Below, one piece after another: positions 25,258 to 33,193 of a DNA stretch of 41,925 bases. Within the stretch, counting starts at the first letter, position 1. Each line of letters opens with the position of its first letter. The notes under the pieces were generated by a model. That model ran no database searches, was not told where the DNA came from, and saw only the letters and a list, made by a program, of their open reading frames with translations. Source of the stretch: Sorangium cellulosum (GTDB lineage Bacteria > Myxococcota_A > Polyangia > Polyangiales > Polyangiaceae); NCBI RefSeq assembly GCF_001589285.1, contig NZ_JEMA01000581.1, positions 1 to 41,925 of the forward strand, given 5' to 3'. The position numbers were made by a program, and so were the translations under genes.

Positions 25258-27333
25258 CCGCTCGCTCAGGAGCTCGGCCGCGCGCAGCGACATCGCCATG
25301 ATGGTCATCTGCGGGTTCACGCCGAGCGACGAGGGGATCGCGCTCCCGTCGCACACGTAGAGCCCGGCGACGTCGTGCGCCTGGTGATCCAGCCCGAGGC
25401 ACGAAGAGCGCGGATCCACCCCGATGCGGCACGTCCCGAGCGGGTGGAACGCGGCGATGTCGAGGTCACCCGCCTTGATCGGCTGCGCCCTCAGCCGCTC
25501 CAGGTCACCCGGGCCGTTCACCTCGTCGCAGCCGGCGACGAGCGGCAGGACCCGCCGTGCCCCCGCGGCCAGGAACACCTCGCAGAGCAGCTCGATCCCG
25601 CGCTGCATCCTCGCGACGTCCTCCTGGTTCATCGTGTAGAGCACGAGCGGCGTGCCCCCGATCCCGGGCCTCACCTCTCCGCGGCTCGTGTCCTTGATCA
25701 TGAACCCGAACGTCGCGAGGTGCGGATACTGCTCCATCAGCTCCGTGTAGCGGTGCCCCGTCCACGGCACGGCGAGCGCGGCGACGTCGAACGGGAGCGA
25801 GCCTCCCTCGAACATCAGCCCTTCGTCGGCGAAGTGGTCGATCTGGTAGCCCTGCGGGATGCCCTGCCACTGGTCGATCCGCTCGTCGAAGAGCGCCATC
25901 ACCTTCGAGGCCGGGTGGATCGACAGGTTCTTCCCGAGCATCCCGCTCGCGAGGCACGCGCCGCTCCGGCGCAGGAGCAGCGGCGTCATGAGCGCGCCCC
26001 CCGCCACGACGACGGCCTCCGCCCTGACAACGAGCCGCGGCCGCCGCCGTCCCGGCCCGGCTCTGCCCCCGCTGGTCTCGGCCCGCGTGTCGCCGCCGAG
26101 GACCGCCGTCGCGCCCCGCGCCCGCCCGGCCACGATGTCGATCGTCCTGACGCGCGCCGCCGTGATGAGCTGCGCGCCGCGCTTCAGCGCCTCGGGCACG
26201 TAGCTCACGTCGGTCGAGCGCTTCGCCCCGGTGGGGCAGCCGAAGCAGCAGATCCCCTGGCCGTCGCAGTCCGGCGCGTTCCGCTGGAGCGGCCCGTGCC
26301 GCAGGCCGAGCCGCTCCGCGCCGCGCCGGACGATCGGCCCGATCGCCCCGAGGTGCAGCGGGTCGGCCGGGGCGACCTGGAGCATGCGCTCGACGCGCTC
26401 GTAATACGGCGCGAGCCCATCGGACGAGAACTCCGCGGGCAGCCCCATCCCGCCTCGCCACGACGCGAAGGTGGTCTCCGGAGCCCGGTAGCACGTACCG
26501 GAGTTGATCACCGTGCTCCCGCCGACGGCCCGCCCGGCGAACACAGGGATGCTCACGTTCCCGACCGCCATGTCGAGCCCGTGATCGCGGTACATGTCCC
26601 GGTACGCGCGCGCGGGCCGTCCGGTGAAGCTCGCCCGCCGGTGGTAATCGCCCTCCTCGAGCATGAGCACCGCGTGCCCCCGCGACGCGAGCTCGTAGGC
26701 GGCGGCCGCGCCGCCGGCCCCTGTGCCGATCACGAGCACCTCGCACTCGAGCTCCAGGTCCTCCTCGACCTCGCGGCCGTTCGTCACCTGCGCCAGCCAG
26801 CGGGGCTCCTCGTTGCGCACCGTGGGCAGCTCGTACCGGCAGCCGACGTGCTGGAACATCTCGGGCTGGTCGTAGTGGAGGAACCGCAGCGGCGTGAGCA
26901 CCGCGCGGAGCAGCGAGCGCAGGGCCCGCGCGCGGCTCTGCTCGAAGCCGCGGAGCACCTCCATCCGCTCCTCCAGCGGCAGCGCCGACAGCGGCCTGAG
27001 CCGCGTCGGCACCGGCGCGAGCTCCATGGCCCACAGCGCCGCGCGCAGCCCCTGCGCGAGGTGCGGCGGGATCGACCCGAGCCAGCCCGCGAGGCGTCTG
27101 GCGGTGGCCGCGCCCGCGCCCTCGAGGAAGCGGCCGGGCGGCATGGCCGCCTCGGCGAGCGCGGCGGCGATGCGCCTCTCCCGCTCCGAGAGCCCGGGCT
27201 CCGCGCCCGCGCCGCCCGCTGCCACCGACGCGCCCTCGGCGCCGCGCTCGTCCTGCTTCGCCGCCCCGGCCCGGAGCTCCCTTCGCTCCAGCGCGGGCCA
27301 GCGCCTGAAATCGAGGTCCAGTCCCAGGGCCAT
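25246..27333 (-). CDS. GMC-family oxidoreductase, long-chain alcohol oxidase-like
   Basis: A flavoenzyme of 695 residues. The FAD Rossmann motif [17 protein letters not shown] lies near residue 195, unusually far in, after a helical N-terminal domain; this layout resembles long-chain fatty alcohol oxidases. GMC features follow: [13 protein letters not shown], the cysteine-rich [18 protein letters not shown] near 355, and the C-terminal HPLGTCRIG (about 629) with [15 protein letters not shown]. Probable reaction: oxidation of an alcohol to an aldehyde or ketone; the substrate is not known. I start at ATG 27333, which has AAGGAGG at 27345-27351, although the frame stays open to 27462. A palindrome lies just upstream. 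The gene reads towards lolD and overlaps it tail to tail by 12 bases. Confidence 0.85.
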   Translation of the reverse strand: MALGLDLDFRRWPALERRELRAGAAKQDERGAEGASVAAGGAGAEPGLSERERRIAAALAEAAMPPGRFLEGAGAATARRLAGWLGSIPPHLAQGLRAALWAMELAPVPTRLRPLSALPLEERMEVLRGFEQSRARALRSLLRAVLTPLRFLHYDQPEMFQHVGCRYELPTVRNEEPRWLAQVTNGREVEEDLELECEVLVIGTGAGGAAAAYELASRGHAVLMLEEGDYHRRASFTGRPARAYRDMYRDHGLDMAVGNVSIPVFAGRAVGGSTVINSGTCYRAPETTFASWRGGMGLPAEFSSDGLAPYYERVERMLQVAPADPLHLGAIGPIVRRGAERLGLRHGPLQRNAPDCDGQGICCFGCPTGAKRSTDVSYVPEALKRGAQLITAARVRTIDIVAGRARGATAVLGGDTRAETSGGRAGPGRRRPRLVVRAEAVVVAGGALMTPLLLRRSGACLASGMLGKNLSIHPASKVMALFDERIDQWQGIPQGYQIDHFADEGLMFEGGSLPFDVAALAVPWTGHRYTELMEQYPHLATFGFMIKDTSRGEVRPGIGGTPLVLYTMNQEDVARMQRGIELLCEVFLAAGARRVLPLVAGCDEVNGPGDLERLRAQPIKAGDLDIAAFHPLGTCRIGVDPRSSCLGLDHQAHDVAGLYVCDGSAIPSSLGVNPQMTIMAMSLRAAELLSERLSG

Positions 27334-27365
27334 CGCCGTTCGAACCTCCTTCGAGACTTCTGTTA

Positions 27366-27392
27366 ATTCTGTAGCAACAGAATCGTCACAAA
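27366..27392 (-). promoter_or_regulatory. Palindrome and possible promoter of the GMC gene
   Basis: ATTCTGT (27366-27372) and ACAGAAT (27377-27383) form a perfect 7-bp inverted repeat around a 4-base centre, in an A+T-rich patch. Another TTCTGT lies at 27358-27363. On the minus strand TTGTGA (27392-27387) with a 17-base spacer and AATTAA (27369-27364) would make a promoter that the palindrome covers, 31 bases from the start codon. Confidence 0.45.
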
Positions 27393-27458
27393 GCAAGGCG
27401 GCCTGAGCCGCGGGCGCTGCGCGTTCCGGACGAAGCGCGCAGGCGCTCCCGGCCGTGA

Positions 27459-28508
27459 TCACGGCATGGGCAGGACCCAGAGCGGCGCGAGGGGGTGCAG
27501 GTCGAGGTGCTGCCAGGCGTCCTCGGCGATCGCCAGGCCGCGCGCGCCCTCATCGCGGAAGCTCGCGGTGACCGCGCGGAAGTAGGGGGCGTCGGGGCGC
27601 TCGAGCGCGACGATGCCCTTCGGGTCCGACGGGCCCGGCGCGAACGGGCGTCCCGCCTTCGCCCGGCGCGTGTCGCTCACGAGCGAGATCTCGTCCATGC
27701 GGGCGGTGAAGTGCGGCCCGCCGTCGAACGGATCGACCCGGTGGGCGTAGCGGAAGCCGATGCGGCGCAGGAGCTTCTCGACCCCTCGGGTCTGCGCGCC
27801 CACCTTGCCGATCACGCGCTGCGCGTCGTCCGGCAGCAGCGACGCGTAGAGGGTCCCCTCCGGGAAGAGCCCTTTGATGAACTCCTTGTTCTTCTTCGAG
27901 AGGAGGTCGGCCTCGGCATAGCTCATGTCGGTGAACTTGCGCCCGAGCGCTTCCCAGAGGTGGCTTGTCCCGTCCGGCTCGAGCGGGGGCATCAGCTCAG
28001 CGAGGATCTCTTCCTGGAAGAGCTCCGGACGCGCGGCCATGTAGAGGAAGCGAACATAGGAGATCATCGTGCCGAGCCGCTCCGGCCCTTGCCGGTAGCC
28101 CGGCATGAGCACGAGTCCCCCGATCTCGGTGGGGCCGTTGTACGAGTAGCCGATGCGCAGCACGGTGTGATGGAAGTGCTTGTCGATCGTGGCCGAGTAC
28201 TTCTCCTCGTCGAGCACGTCGAAGAAGATGTAAGGGATGCCGCGCCGGCCGAGCTGCGCGATGATCATCGACGTCCCGACGATCGTCCCCTTGCCGCCCT
28301 TCGTCAGGTCGACGAGCACGAAGACGTATTGGCGCAGGCGCGGGTCCGTGATCGCCCCGCTGAAGCTCTTGTGGCTCTCGGCGACGATCTCGTGGATTGC
28401 GTCACGGTTGTTCGGCAGGTTGACCGAGTTCAGGTGGCGCGCGACATCGAGGAGCTGCTCCTCGTCGCCGGTCACGGCTGCGCGAATTTCGAACGAGATC
28501 ATCGGCAT
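27459..28508 (-). CDS. astA: Arginine N-succinyltransferase
   Basis: AstA transfers succinyl from succinyl-CoA to arginine (or ornithine), the first step of arginine degradation by the AST pathway. The 349-residue product resembles the family over its length: EIRAAVTGDEEQLLDVARHLNSVNLPNN at the start, then SFSGAITDPRLRQYVFVLVDL, GTSMIIAQLG, RIGYSYNGPTEIGGLVLMPGYR and LSKKNKEFIKGLFPEGTLYASLL. Two ATGs (28508 and 28502) are possible starts. No astB, astC, astD or astE gene lies beside it; the neighbours are a GMC enzyme and a shikimate-dehydrogenase-like gene. It ends 126 bases before the GMC start, a gap that holds the palindrome described separately. Confidence 0.88.
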   Translation of the reverse strand: MPMISFEIRAAVTGDEEQLLDVARHLNSVNLPNNRDAIHEIVAESHKSFSGAITDPRLRQYVFVLVDLTKGGKGTIVGTSMIIAQLGRRGIPYIFFDVLDEEKYSATIDKHFHHTVLRIGYSYNGPTEIGGLVLMPGYRQGPERLGTMISYVRFLYMAARPELFQEEILAELMPPLEPDGTSHLWEALGRKFTDMSYAEADLLSKKNKEFIKGLFPEGTLYASLLPDDAQRVIGKVGAQTRGVEKLLRRIGFRYAHRVDPFDGGPHFTARMDEISLVSDTRRAKAGRPFAPGPSDPKGIVALERPDAPYFRAVTASFRDEGARGLAIAEDAWQHLDLHPLAPLWVLPMP

Positions 28509-28643
28509 AAGCCTACGCGTGGCGCTCGCCGTTGGCCATTGCCGCCGGGGGCGGCGCGCGGGGCGTACAACAGAGGTCGCCTCGCGCTCGCCGGCCGCGG
28601 CGCTGGCTCGGACAGCGCGGCGCGGCCGCAGGCGGCGCGCGAA

Positions 28644-29489
28644 TCAGCCGAGCTGAGCGCGCAGCGCCTCGTCCATGGTGTCGAGCGGCGGCTCCCGCCC
28701 CGTGTACAGCCGGAACTGCTCCGCCGCCTGGTGGAGGAGCATCCTCCCGCCGTGAACAGCGGTCGCGCCGCGCCGCCGCGCCGCCTCCACGAGCTCCGTG
28801 ATCATCGGCTTGTACACGATGTCCATGACCAGCAGATCCTCCCGGAGCGCCTCCTCCGGGACAGGGCTCCGCGGGTCGACCTCGGCCATGCCGCGCGAGG
28901 TGGCGTTCACGAGGATGCCGTGCTCGGGCGAGGAGGCCGCGCCGTCGAGGGGCACCGCCGTCCCGCCGACCGCCGCGGCGAGCTGCCGCGCCTTCTCGAG
29001 GTCGCGGTTCGCGATCGTGACCGCCGCGCCGCGCTCCGCGAGCCCGAACGCGACAGCGCGCGCCGCGCCGCCGGCCCCGAGGAGCAGCACCCGCGCGCCC
29101 CCGAGCTGCGTCACCTCCTCGAGCGCCCGCACCGCGCCGATCCAGTCGGTGTTGTAGCCCCGGAGCCGCCCCTCGTCGTTGACGATCGTGTTCACCGCGC
29201 CGATCCGCGCGGCCACGGGGTCGATCTCGTCGAGGAGCGGAATTACCGCCTGCTTGTAGGGCATCGACACACCGAGGCCGCGGATTCCGAGCGCCCGCAT
29301 CCCGCGCGTCGCGCCTTCAACATCGGTCACCGCAAAAGGGATATAGGTAAAATCGAGCCCGAGCGCGCGGTAGCCGGCGAGGTGCATCGCGGCCCCTGTC
29401 GATACCGGATGACGCGACATTGATCCGCAGAGTGTGATGCGGCCCAGAGCCTGGGAGAACGGTGCAGTCGATGAAGTACAGCGGTGCAT
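28644..29489 (-). CDS. aroE: Shikimate dehydrogenase family protein, SdhL (HI0607)-like
   Basis: The product of 281 residues has the shikimate-dehydrogenase fold: an N-terminal substrate domain with the catalytic lysine in RGLGVSMPYKQ, Asn in AVNTIVN, Asp in YNTDWIGA, and an NADP-binding motif LLLGAGGAARAVA with NRD. The usual S-x-SP-x-MH substrate motif reads STGAAMH, with the second serine replaced by glycine. Wording such as LCGSMSRHPVSTGAAMH, GLDFTYIPF, RALGIRG and AAEQFRLYTGREP is closer to the SdhL group typified by Haemophilus HI0607, which is a poor shikimate oxidiser. It may therefore not be the main AroE. ATG 29489 preserves the family N-terminus. lepB starts 47 bases away on the other strand. 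Confidence 0.8.
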   Translation of the reverse strand: MHRCTSSTAPFSQALGRITLCGSMSRHPVSTGAAMHLAGYRALGLDFTYIPFAVTDVEGATRGMRALGIRGLGVSMPYKQAVIPLLDEIDPVAARIGAVNTIVNDEGRLRGYNTDWIGAVRALEEVTQLGGARVLLLGAGGAARAVAFGLAERGAAVTIANRDLEKARQLAAAVGGTAVPLDGAASSPEHGILVNATSRGMAEVDPRSPVPEEALREDLLVMDIVYKPMITELVEAARRRGATAVHGGRMLLHQAAEQFRLYTGREPPLDTMDEALRAQLG

Positions 29490-29536
29490 GCGGCGAAGCT
29501 GGCCTGTCTCGAGCGCGGATGCTAGCCCCGCCGGCG

Positions 29537-30271
29537 ATGAGCGAGCCCGGCTCCCCCCCGCCCGCGGCGGAGGTCGCGACAGCGTGCCTCCCGCCCGACA
29601 AGGCCGAACTGTTCATACCTCGATCCGATCGCGCGTTCGCGCGGCGCGCCTACCGGACTGTCGCGCCGCTCGCGCGCAGCCTCCTCAAGGTCGTCGCGGC
29701 GCTCGTGATCCTCACGATGGGCCGCTCGACGCTCGCGGACCAGTACCACGTGCCCACCGGCTCGATGTGGCCGACGATCGCGCCGGGCGACCGCATCCTC
29801 GTCGACAAGGTCGCCTACGGGCTCCGCGTCCCGCTCGTGGAGGGCTACCTGCTCGAGCGCAGCGGGCCCCGCGCCGGCGACGTCGTGCTCTTCGCGGATC
29901 CGCGCGGCGGCTCCACCCTCCTCGTCAAGCGGGTGATCGCGCTCGCCGGCCAGACGGTGATGCTCCGGGCAGGCGTGCTGTACGTCGACGGCGCGGCGCA
30001 GCCCGTCGAGCAGCTCGGGGACGGCACGCGGGTGGAGCACCTCGGTCGGGTCACGCACGCCGCGGGCGAGCCCGACTTCGCCGCGTTCGGCCCGGTCGTC
30101 GTGCCCGCGGACCACCTCTTCGTGATGGGCGACAACCGCGCCGCGTCGCTCGACAGCCGGGTGATGGGTGCGGTGCCGCGGGAGCTCGTCCGAGGCCGCG
30201 TGCTCCGGGTCGTCTACCACCACGACGCCGCGGGCTTCGATCTGTCCCGCGCCCTGCTGAGCGTCGACTGA
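29537..30271 (+). CDS. lepB: Signal peptidase I
   Basis: LepB cleaves signal peptides from exported proteins at the periplasmic face of the inner membrane. The 244-residue product has one N-terminal anchor (about residues 45-67), the catalytic serine in VPTGSMWPTI (Ser76), the general-base lysine in LVKRVIALAGQ (Lys131), and the conserved box VMGDNRAASLDSR. Two in-frame ATGs lie upstream (29462 and 29519), but 29462 overlaps the start of the divergent aroE-like gene. I chose 29537, although no strong ribosome site is present. The gene ends 13 bases before the convergent ftsH stop. Canonical Ser/Lys spacing suggests an active enzyme. Confidence 0.92.
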   Translation: MSEPGSPPPAAEVATACLPPDKAELFIPRSDRAFARRAYRTVAPLARSLLKVVAALVILTMGRSTLADQYHVPTGSMWPTIAPGDRILVDKVAYGLRVPLVEGYLLERSGPRAGDVVLFADPRGGSTLLVKRVIALAGQTVMLRAGVLYVDGAAQPVEQLGDGTRVEHLGRVTHAAGEPDFAAFGPVVVPADHLFVMGDNRAASLDSRVMGAVPRELVRGRVLRVVYHHDAAGFDLSRALLSVD

Positions 30272-30284
30272 GCGCCCGCCCTCG

Positions 30285-32105
30285 CTACGCCCCGCCGTTC
30301 GCCATCATCGCCCTGAGCTCGTCGCCGCTCAGCGTCTCGACCTCGTAGAGCCGCGCGGCGATGCGCTCGAGCGTCGCGCGGTGCCCGTGGATCATCGCCC
30401 GCGCCCGCGCCTCCGCGTCCGCGAGGATCCGCGCGACCTCCGCGTCGACCTCGCGCGCTGTCGCGTCGCTGCACTCCCGCGCCCCCGCGCCGGGCGGCGC
30501 GCCCCGCGCCTCGTCGAGGAACGACAGCGGCCGGCGCGGGTCCAGCGCCGAGAGCCCCACCCCGCGGCCCATCCCGAGCTCGCGCACCATGCGCCGCGCG
30601 AGATCCATCGCGTTCATGAGGTCGTCCTGCGCGCCGGTCGACAGATCCCCGACGGCCTCTTCCTCGGCGACGCGCCCCCCGAGCAGCACGACAAGCCGGT
30701 CGAGGATCTCCTGCCGGCTCCACAGGTAACGGTCCTCGCGCGGCTGCTGCATCGTGTACCCGAGCGCCCCCGGTCCGCGCGGCACAACGGACACCTTGCG
30801 CACAGGATCCTGCGTCGGCAGCAGCGTGGCCGTCAGCGCGTGCCCCACCTCGTGGTAGGCGACCACCCGCTTCTCGCGCGCGCCGAGCCGCCTCCCGCGC
30901 CGCTCGAGCCCCGCGATCCCGCGCTCGATCGCGGCCTCCATGTCGCTCTGCCCCACCGCGCTCGCCCTGCGCCGCGCCGCGAGCAGCGCCGCCTCGTTGA
31001 CGATGTTCGCGAGATCGGCGCCGACGAGCCCGGCGGTCTGCGCGGCCATGGCGTCCAGATCCACGCCCGGATCGAGGACCACCTTGCTCCCGTGCACCGC
31101 GAGGATCTCCTTCCGCTCGGTGAGATCGGGCCTGTCGATGTGCACCCGGCGGTCGAACCGCCCCGCCCTGAGCAGCGCCGGATCGAGGATCTCGGCGCGG
31201 TTCGTCGCGGCGATCACGACGATGGCGGCGCGCGCGTCGAACCCGTCCATCTCGGTCAGGAGCTGGTTGAGCGTCTGCTCGCGCTCGTCGTTGCCGCCGA
31301 CCGAGCCGCCCAGCCCCCTGGCCTTTCCGACAGCGTCGAGCTCGTCGATGAACACGATGCACGGCCCCCGCTCGCGCGCCTGGGCGAAGAGATCGCGGAC
31401 GCGCGCGGCGCCGACGCCGACGAACATCTCCACGAACTCCGACCCGCACGCGCTGAAGAAGGGGACGCCCGCCTCTCCCGCGATCGCGCGCGCGAGCAGC
31501 GTCTTGCCCGTGCCGGGCGGCCCCACGAGGAGCACCCCCCTGGGCATCCGGCCGCCGAGCTTCTCGTAGCGCTCGGGCGCCTTGAGGAAGTCGACGATCT
31601 CGCCGAGCTCGGCCTTCGCCTCGGCGCTGCCGGCGACGTCGCGGAACGTCGCCGTCGACCCCCGCTCCTCGTGGAGCCGCGCCCTGTTCTTGCCGAACGT
31701 CGTCGCGGCGGTCGGGACGTTCCCTGCCGCGGTCGCCCGGCGCGAGGCGAGGTAGATCGCCGCGACCAGGCCGGCGATCGGCAGCATCAGCCAGAGGTGC
31801 GGCAAGAGCCCTCGCTCGTCCGCGACGCGGGTGTACGGGATGTGGCGCCTGTCGAGGCCGGCGAGCAGCTCCTTCTCGGTCTGCTCGATGCGCCCCGTGC
31901 GGTAGCTCCGCTGCGCGTGCGTGCTCGGGCCGGGCACCGTCCGCCCGATGTACACGTCGCCCAGGATCTCGACCTCGGCGAGCTCTCCGCTCTCTGCGAG
32001 CGCGCGAAAGCGCGCGTACGGAATGCGCCTGTCGGACGCGACAACCACCTGAAGCAGCAGCGCCGAGCCGAGCACCAGGACGAGAACAATCCAGAGTGAC
32101 CGCAT
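30285..32105 (-). CDS. ftsH: ATP-dependent zinc metalloprotease FtsH
   Basis: FtsH is an inner-membrane AAA+ protease that removes damaged membrane proteins and selected regulators. The 606-residue product has two spans (about 3-24 and 103-122) flanking a periplasmic segment, Walker A GPPGTGKT (194-201), Walker [16 protein letters not shown], the second region of homology [20 protein letters not shown], and the zinc site HEVGH (418-422) with the third ligand in the [15 protein letters not shown] region. I start at ATG 32105 ([10 protein letters not shown]), because the 39 residues upstream are basic and unlike a membrane start. This may be one of several FtsH copies, as in other large myxobacterial genomes. 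It converges with lepB and diverges from the lipoprotein gene. Confidence 0.93.
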   Translation of the reverse strand: MRSLWIVLVLVLGSALLLQVVVASDRRIPYARFRALAESGELAEVEILGDVYIGRTVPGPSTHAQRSYRTGRIEQTEKELLAGLDRRHIPYTRVADERGLLPHLWLMLPIAGLVAAIYLASRRATAAGNVPTAATTFGKNRARLHEERGSTATFRDVAGSAEAKAELGEIVDFLKAPERYEKLGGRMPRGVLLVGPPGTGKTLLARAIAGEAGVPFFSACGSEFVEMFVGVGAARVRDLFAQARERGPCIVFIDELDAVGKARGLGGSVGGNDEREQTLNQLLTEMDGFDARAAIVVIAATNRAEILDPALLRAGRFDRRVHIDRPDLTERKEILAVHGSKVVLDPGVDLDAMAAQTAGLVGADLANIVNEAALLAARRRASAVGQSDMEAAIERGIAGLERRGRRLGAREKRVVAYHEVGHALTATLLPTQDPVRKVSVVPRGPGALGYTMQQPREDRYLWSRQEILDRLVVLLGGRVAEEEAVGDLSTGAQDDLMNAMDLARRMVRELGMGRGVGLSALDPRRPLSFLDEARGAPPGAGARECSDATAREVDAEVARILADAEARARAMIHGHRATLERIAARLYEVETLSGDELRAMMANGGA

Positions 32106-32169
32106 GCGCCCGCCTCCGCGCGGACAGGCGACCTCGCCGGCAAGCCGGCCCTGCCGCCGCCGTTCGCCC

Positions 32170-32186
32170 TGCACGGAGCCTGCCAA
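32170..32186 (-). promoter_or_regulatory. Weak sigma-54-like sequence upstream of ftsH
   Basis: Read on the minus strand, TTGGCAGGCTCCGTGCA keeps GG-N10-GC and differs from TTGGCACG-N4-TTGCW at two positions. It lies about 65 bases before the ftsH start. Chance occurrence is quite possible. Confidence 0.2.
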
Positions 32187-32207
32187 GGCGGTTCGTGCAC
32201 CTCCGTG

Positions 32208-32229
32208 GCAACTCCGGAGCAACTCCGGA
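32208..32229. repeat. 11-bp tandem repeat between ftsH and a lipoprotein gene
   Basis: GCAACTCCGGA occurs twice without a gap (32208-32218 and 32219-32229). It lies in the 239-base divergent region and is followed closely by the second repeat set at 32259. The junction CTCCGGAG is itself a palindrome. Confidence 0.7.
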
Positions 32230-32258
32230 TCAGGAGGAGCAGGCGGCGTTCGCTCGTC

Positions 32259-32287
32259 TTCACAGCTTCACAGCACGGCTTCACAGC
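32259..32287. repeat. Three TTCACAGC direct repeats
   Basis: TTCACAGC stands at 32259-32266, 32267-32274 and 32280-32287; the first two are in tandem and the third follows after five bases (ACGGC). The array ends 57 bases before the lipoprotein start. It could bind a regulator, or be a local slippage product. Confidence 0.65.
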
Positions 32288-32344
32288 GCCGAGCGCGCCC
32301 GGCGCGGCATGGACGCACGGCGCGAACCGATCAATTCTCGTCGC

Positions 32345-32857
32345 ATGGGGAGAGCTCTTGTCTTGATGGCTGGTCCTGTATCGATGGTGCTGCTCGGGTG
32401 CGCGGGGGCTCCGCCGCCTCCGGCCGAGCAGCCCGAGCCCGCGCCGCAGGAGGAGCCCGCGCCGCCCGTGGAGCCCGCGCCGGCGGCCGCCCTGGGCGAC
32501 GAGGCGCCGGGAGCGGATCCCGCCGCCGCGACGCCGGCGGCGCCGCGGCGCGACGACTCCGTGCCCGACGACTACGCGCTCATGCACGGCGACTGCGTGG
32601 AGCTCGGCAAGCAGCTCACGGTGCTCACGCGCACGGAGCAGGTCGCGGCGCTGAGCGCCAAGCTCACGCCGGAGCAGCGCGGCGAGACCGAGAAGAAGAT
32701 CGACGTGGTCGCGGCCAAGCTGGGCGAGCAGTACTCGCAGATGTGCGAGCAGAACGTCGGCAAGCACGTGGATCCCAGGTCGCTCAAGTGCGCGTTCGAC
32801 GCGCGGACGGTCAAGGCGTTCGAGGACTGCCTCAACGCCTCGCCGCCGGCCAGGTGA
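32345..32857 (+). CDS. Small lipoprotein with Pro/Glu/Ala-rich linker, unknown function
   Basis: The 170-residue product begins with a lipoprotein signal MGRALVLMAGPVSMVLLGC (Cys19). ATG 32309 would add 12 residues before the signal; 32345 gives the more typical length. Residues 20-70 are a low-complexity Pro/Ala/Glu linker, and the rest is a small helical domain (HGDCVELGKQLTVLTRTEQ, GETEKKIDVVAAKLGEQYSQMC, FEDCLNA) with four cysteines, likely two disulfides in the periplasm. I do not recognise a family. Four-cysteine helical lipoproteins of this kind are frequent in myxobacteria, as far as I know. It diverges from ftsH. Confidence 0.7.
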   Translation: MGRALVLMAGPVSMVLLGCAGAPPPPAEQPEPAPQEEPAPPVEPAPAAALGDEAPGADPAAATPAAPRRDDSVPDDYALMHGDCVELGKQLTVLTRTEQVAALSAKLTPEQRGETEKKIDVVAAKLGEQYSQMCEQNVGKHVDPRSLKCAFDARTVKAFEDCLNASPPAR

Positions 32858-32902
32858 GGCCCCCGCGTCCGGCGCGCCGAGCGCGCGCCGGACGCGCGCA
32901 AG

Positions 32903-32930
32903 ATGACGGCGCGCCCGGTGCAGATATAAT
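32903..32930 (+). promoter_or_regulatory. Promoter with perfect -10 for the small ORF-sigma factor pair
   Basis: TATAAT at 32925-32930 is an exact consensus -10 in very G+C-rich surroundings. ATGACG at 32903-32908 may be the -35 (four of six matches, 16-base spacer). The start of transcription would fall at about 32937, only a few bases before ATG 32941. An alternative ATG at 32929 overlaps the -10 itself and can be excluded if this promoter is used. Confidence 0.55.
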
Positions 32931-32940
32931 GGCGGCCAGC

Positions 32941-33192
32941 ATGGACGCCTCGCTCCTCGATGACCCCTGGATCGCCGCTCAGGTCGACGCCGCCGTGGCG
33001 CCTTACGTGGGCCGCCTGCCGGCGCACGAGGTCGCGTGGATGCGCGAGCAGCTCGCGGAGGTCCTGGTGCACGACGAGGAGGCGAGCCGCCTGCTGCGGC
33101 GCGCGCATCCGCGCGAGGTCGACGAGAGCGGCGAGCGGGCGTTCGGGGTGCTCGGCGCCGCGGAGCGCGCCAGGGCGACGAAGGCGGGATAG
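32941..33192 (+). CDS. Small acidic/helical protein preceding a sigma factor gene
   Basis: An 83-residue soluble protein (MDASLLDDPWIAAQVDAAV) with no signal, cysteine or membrane span. It is predicted to be largely helical, with the stretch HEVAWMREQLAEVLVHDEEASRLLRR looking amphipathic. ATG 32941 was chosen because the ATG at 32929 lies inside a perfect -10 box. The stop at 33190-33192 is one base before the GTG of the sigma factor gene, so the two are translationally coupled. Small proteins coupled to sigma genes may act as anti-sigma or activity partners, but nothing in the sequence itself shows this. I do not recognise the family. Confidence 0.6.
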   Translation: MDASLLDDPWIAAQVDAAVAPYVGRLPAHEVAWMREQLAEVLVHDEEASRLLRRAHPREVDESGERAFGVLGAAERARATKAG

Positions 33193-33193
33193 C

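Noticed and set aside
30381-32099. Long plus-strand frame opposite ftsH
   Set aside because: The minus strand has a complete FtsH with all motifs; the plus frame is a G+C-bias shadow.
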